Assembly (NCBI GenBank): GCA_031279395.1
Contig: JAITIO010000042.1
Span: 1 to 35,473 of the forward strand
Length of the DNA stretch: 35,473 nucleotides
From: Puniceicoccales bacterium
Lineage (GTDB): Bacteria > Verrucomicrobiota > Verrucomicrobiia > Opitutales > JAIRKQ01
Direction: 5' to 3'
Shown here: positions 33,215 to 35,473 of the stretch, piece by piece
Layout: every line of letters begins with the position of its first letter
How positions within the stretch are numbered: the first letter of the stretch is position 1
The notes under the pieces: model-generated
Databases searched by the model: none
What the model saw: only the letters and a program-made list of their open reading frames with translations
Told to the model about the DNA's origin: nothing
Made by a program: the position numbers and the translations under genes

Positions 33215-33602
33215 TTGTCTCCACCATTATTTTACTTTATACGTTCTTACGTTCTTGTGCAACTATTGTGTGGAATTCCATCTTTACAATTTCATTTTTT
33301 CAAAATTATCAAATCCATGATTCCGCCGGGGAAAAATTTTCTAACCAAAGCTATTTTTTACCTTACGTTTACACACTAAAACATCATATGTACTAAAACT
33401 ATCAATGCTGTTAAAATGTTGATGGGAAGTTCAAAATGAATTTTTTGTCCATGCCTTCCAAAAACAATGGTAAACGGACGTACCATGAACCTCTCACTGC
33501 TTCGGAAAATTTCATCGAAAAATTTTGTTTTTCGAAAACACTCATAAAATTTTTAACTCGACATTTTGTTATCATATCGAATATCAAAAACACTCAGAAA
33601 AT
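33215..33602. other. Spacer between metG and tRNA-Ser; no firm gene
   Basis: It contains the metG leader and the tandem octamer at 33241-33256. For the tRNA, TCGACA at 33558-33563 with TATCAA at 33582-33587 (18 apart) is a weak candidate promoter. The repeated phrase AAACACTCA occurs twice close to the tRNA. A frame from 33436 runs into the tRNA and is rejected as a gene. Confidence 0.5.
33241..33256 (-). repeat. Tandem octamer upstream of metG
   Basis: ACGTTCTT occurs twice head to tail (33241-33248 and 33249-33256), about 27 bases before the metG start on the minus strand. It falls between a TTGCAC element and a TATAAA element, so it may be an operator or simply chance. Confidence 0.4.
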
Positions 33603-33692
33603 GGAGAGATGGCAGAGTGGTTTATTGCATCGGTCTTGAAAACCGAAGTGCTGTCAACGGCACCGTGGGTTCGAATCCCTCTCTCTCCGCCA
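33603..33692 (+). tRNA. tRNA-Ser (anticodon TGA)
   Basis: A class II tRNA with a long variable arm. The acceptor stem GGAGAGA (33603-33609) pairs with TCTCTCC (33682-33688), then G and an encoded CCA. Anticodon TGA lies at 33637-33639, and the T arm has GGTTCGAATCC. UCA is the main codon read. It is probably an integration target in related genomes, which fits the integrase remnant in the window. Confidence 0.95.
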
Positions 33693-34156
33693 TGAATACA
33701 AGCTTTGCGAGGGATAAGGAAAATGTAAAATAGAGTGCCGAGAAGAGTCTGTGGACAAAACATGGACAAAAATCTTGTCTCAAAAAAGCTTTCCATTCGA
33801 GAGGTTTAAATGCTGAGCAATTACTTCCGGAATTCCATATTTTTCCACCATTTTCGATATTGGTTCGCTGCAATAGATGCAGTATGTTACAAGAATCCAC
33901 CTTCTCTAAATCTTTTTCTGTGATGCATGTAAAATTGGTTTTTGACTTTCCTTTTCACAGGACTCTTTTCTGGACAGTATCGTGTGGTGGTTATCGGTGT
34001 TACCGACACTATCCTCCTAGTACTGAGCCGGCAAAAATCAGTTTTAGGGAGGCATTTCTATTATCTCCAATTTTCTACGAACGGAATACAAAAAAATTCC
34101 TTGGCAAATCACCAAAAACTTCTAGCTTCTGTGCAGTTTTAATAAAATGCTATTTC
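33693..34156. other. Spacer between the two tRNA genes; no firm gene
   Basis: It begins with the copy at 33695-33745 of the block that also follows tRNA-Tyr. Two direct copies of TGGACAAAA follow (33752-33760 and 33763-33771). Frames here do not look coding. The content looks like debris of an integration event at the tRNA end; that is inference. Confidence 0.5.
33695..33745 (+). repeat. tRNA-downstream block, copy 1
   Basis: This block of about 50 bases directly after the tRNA-Ser CCA is related to 34250-34298 after tRNA-Tyr: shared AATACA, GCTTTGCG, then GGAT-A-GG pattern and TAAAAT/CAAATGAG. About three quarters of bases agree by eye. Confidence 0.6.
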
Positions 34157-34243
34157 GGTGGGATATCCAAGTGGCTAAAGGATGCAGACTGTAAATCTGT
34201 CGAGTTTCACTCTTCAAGCGTTCGAATCGCTTTCCCACCACCA
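34157..34243 (+). tRNA. tRNA-Tyr (anticodon GTA)
   Basis: Acceptor stem GGTGGGA (34157-34163) pairs with TCCCACC (34233-34239), then A and an encoded CCA. Anticodon GTA is at 34191-34193 within CAGACTGTAAATCTG, with a long variable arm and a T arm GCGTTCGAATCGC. A TAAAAT element at 34143-34148 is a weak candidate -10. Confidence 0.95.
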
Positions 34244-34602
34244 CCGATAAATACAGGCTTTGCGGAGGATGAGGGAAATATCAAATGAGGTACCAGGAAA
34301 AAGCCAATCCCTCAATATTCCCTCAAAAATGTTAGCCATAGATCCTGTTCCCAAGTTTCTTTTCCATGAAAATTGGAAACTAACCAAAATATCAGGAAAA
34401 ATTCTTAGGGAAAAAAGGAGAAATTTCGTTGAAATGAGGAGAAAAGGATGGAAAAATTAAAAAAAAGTTGCTCTTAAGTCAAGCAAAAACTTTCGATGAT
34501 GTAAATTTCTGTAGCAAAGCCTTCGATCATAATAAAAGCATAAAGGAAAAGCATTGAGAAAGGAGGAGGGAAGAATACACTGGGATTTGGAGAGGAAGTC
34601 CG
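34244..34602. other. Spacer between tRNA-Tyr and the repeat-bearing membrane protein; no firm gene
   Basis: It opens with copy 2 of the tRNA-downstream block and has an inverted repeat AGTTTC (34354-34359) with GAAACT (34376-34381). The last part (from 34547) is the leader conserved with the left window edge. It is purine-rich. A frame at 34260-34460 has no coding hallmarks and is left out. Confidence 0.5.
34250..34298 (+). repeat. tRNA-downstream block, copy 2
   Basis: This block follows the tRNA-Tyr CCA and matches 33695-33745 after tRNA-Ser. The similarity continues past GCTTTGCG for about 40 bases. It may be a relic of a duplicated tRNA 3' flank or an attachment site. Confidence 0.6.
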
Positions 34603-34718
34603 GTGGAAAATAGGGAAAAGAGAAGACAGACGAAGTGGACAAAAGGAGTATTGGCAGGCATTTCGTTAATGGGCAGCATGGTGTGCGTGATGCTATGGAT
34701 GATGCTGTGCGGAGGGTG
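34547..34718 (+). repeat. Right copy of the window-end inverted repeat
   Basis: Matches 152-298 on the opposite strand across leader, ribosome binding site and the first roughly 40 codons of the gene at 34603. It carries small in-frame insertions relative to the left copy. Confidence 0.75.
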
Positions 34719-35418
34719 TAGGACGGTGGGAAGTAGATTACTGGTGCCGAGTACGCTCAGCGGGCAGAATGGAGAGTTGAAGGACATAAACGGAAAGTTG
34801 TATGACTATTTGCAGATCCTGCTGTGGGTTGGGAAGAATAACTATGATTGCGGAGGTAACCAACGGGAAAACCACAAGCCTGAGACAGGAAGTTATAGGT
34901 TCGGGAATGGTATGCTGGGAAATCGTAGGTTGCGCAATTACGACGATAGTGAGAGTTGCAAACCTGGAATGGAAAATCGCAAGCTGGGGAACCGCGATGT
35001 TGGCAATTACGACGATGCTGAGAGTTGCAGACCCGAAAAGGAGAATCGTGGGTCCGAGAATGGCAAGTTGGCAAACGACAATTTAAGGAACAGAGAAGTT
35101 GGGCAGAAAGCCCTGGACGGGTGTTTGGAAATAGTGGGGCTGCCTGATGGCAACGAGATGATACTAACAAACAACATCAATGGGGAAGGGGTTGACCGGA
35201 TAGTGAGGGATGCGAGGAAGCTGAAGGCGAGGAAGGAGAAACTCGTTGGCCGGATGGGAAAAGACGTGGCATTACTTGAGAAGAGATATGCCTGCTACGA
35301 GTCATCCCACCGGACGCTGAGGACTTTGCAGCTATTTGGTGGCTTGGCATGCGGGATTGTGGTGATTTTTGGTTTGGTATTTTTTCGACTGAGGTGGGAC
35401 AACCGAGGGTGTGCATAA
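34603..35418 (+). CDS. Membrane protein with lipobox-like signal, internal repeats and C-terminal coiled coil/TM
   Basis: A 271-residue protein from GTG 34603, preceded by GAGAGGA at good spacing. The N terminus is basic, then a hydrophobic segment ends in LCGGC, like a lipoprotein signal (a signal anchor is possible). The middle (about residues 80-165) is hydrophilic and rich in Asn, Gly, Arg and Glu, with two clear units of 23 residues that begin NYDDSESC and NYDDAESC, and a weaker earlier one. A charged coiled coil follows (about 203-235: ARKLKARKEKLVGRMG, VALLEKRYACYE), then a C-terminal membrane helix (GGLACGIVVIFGLVFF). Base use is richer in G than the core genes. I know no homologue. 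It is a paralogue of the gene at the left edge. An envelope-spanning role is inferred, nothing more. Confidence 0.7.
   Translation: MENREKRRQTKWTKGVLAGISLMGSMVCVMLWMMLCGGCRTVGSRLLVPSTLSGQNGELKDINGKLYDYLQILLWVGKNNYDCGGNQRENHKPETGSYRFGNGMLGNRRLRNYDDSESCKPGMENRKLGNRDVGNYDDAESCRPEKENRGSENGKLANDNLRNREVGQKALDGCLEIVGLPDGNEMILTNNINGEGVDRIVRDARKLKARKEKLVGRMGKDVALLEKRYACYESSHRTLRTLQLFGGLACGIVVIFGLVFFRLRWDNRGCA
34936..35073 (+). repeat. Internal 69-base repeat in the right-end gene
   Basis: The string AATTACGACGAT recurs at 34936 and 35005, a period of 69 bases (23 codons). The following GAGAGTTGCA is also shared. The units are diverged, in contrast to the near-identical units in sctP. Confidence 0.7.
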
Positions 35419-35473
35419 GGATGTGCATAAGGGTGGAAACAACGACGAGAACAACGAATGGAATAAAGGAGCA

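Noticed and set aside
33436..33639. 67-codon frame running into tRNA-Ser
   Set aside because: Its last codons are the tRNA sequence, a common annotation artefact.
33584..33900. Minus-strand frames across tRNA-Ser (containing RGIRTHGAVDSTSVF)
   Set aside because: A well-known false translation of the tRNA-Ser gene.
1..35473. CRISPR array, rRNA or insertion-sequence ends
   Set aside because: No regularly spaced repeats, rRNA sequence or transposase were seen.

Overview
The window looks like a piece of a Gram-negative, host-associated (probably intracellular) bacterial chromosome. It carries LPS genes (hldD, lptC-lptA-lptB, a DUF374 acyltransferase), an outer-membrane secretin, an inner block of a type III secretion system (sctJ-K-L-N-O-P) and nucleoside/peptide scavenging genes (a thymidine-phosphorylase homologue, an oligopeptide-binding lipoprotein, add-guaB-guaA). 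The mix fits the PVC group (Chlamydiae/Verrucomicrobia-like). That placement is inference from gene content; no 16S or other decisive marker is present. The core is moderately A+T-rich, and Shine-Dalgarno sequences are often weak or absent.

Layout. 1-1351: accessory end with a partial, apparently frameshifted glycine-rich lipoprotein-like gene, a 37-codon ORF and a broken tyrosine integrase; 1352-1695 is a repeat-bearing spacer. 1696-5092 (-): recD2 and hldD. 5255-8796 (+): nrdR, a degenerate deoA-like gene and an oppA-like lipoprotein. 8710-9288 (-): an unrecognised ORF. 9392-13066 (+): secretin and comM. 13144-13884 (-): rpoZ-smpB. 13988-15241 (+): MFS transporter. 15300-20567 (+): a well-formed sigma70-type promoter and the sctJKLNOP operon, ending in a needle-length-control-like protein with a 43-residue tandem duplication. 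20653-21198 (-): a Nudix protein with a hydrophobic N terminus. 21322-25647 (+): a tandem-ACT protein and the purine block add-guaB-guaA. 25656-27029 (-): a beta-CASP metallo-beta-lactamase. 27304-30878 (+): tyrS, lptC-lptA-lptB and a SpoIIAA-like protein. 31008-33214 (-): metG and the DUF374 acyltransferase. 33603-34243: tRNA-Ser(UGA) and tRNA-Tyr(GUA), each followed by a related block of about 50 bp. 34603-35418 (+): a membrane protein with internal repeats, a paralogue of the gene at the left edge.

How it fits together. The T3SS block (inner-membrane ring lipoprotein, sorting-platform proteins, ATPase, stalk, length control) needs export-gate and C-ring genes that lie outside this window; the secretin could be its outer-membrane ring, although it is about 4 kb away behind housekeeping genes. 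The add-guaB-guaA block would convert scavenged adenosine/IMP to GMP, and the peptide-binding lipoprotein would feed an ABC importer. The Lpt and Hld genes build and export LPS.

Most unusual points: both window ends carry the same paralogous gene family in inverted orientation; the deoA homologue has lost the canonical glycine-rich phosphate-binding loop; the IMP dehydrogenase lacks its CBS module; the SctP ruler has a near-identical tandem duplication; the Nudix gene appears to be leaderless; and a long antisense ORF faces the secretin start.
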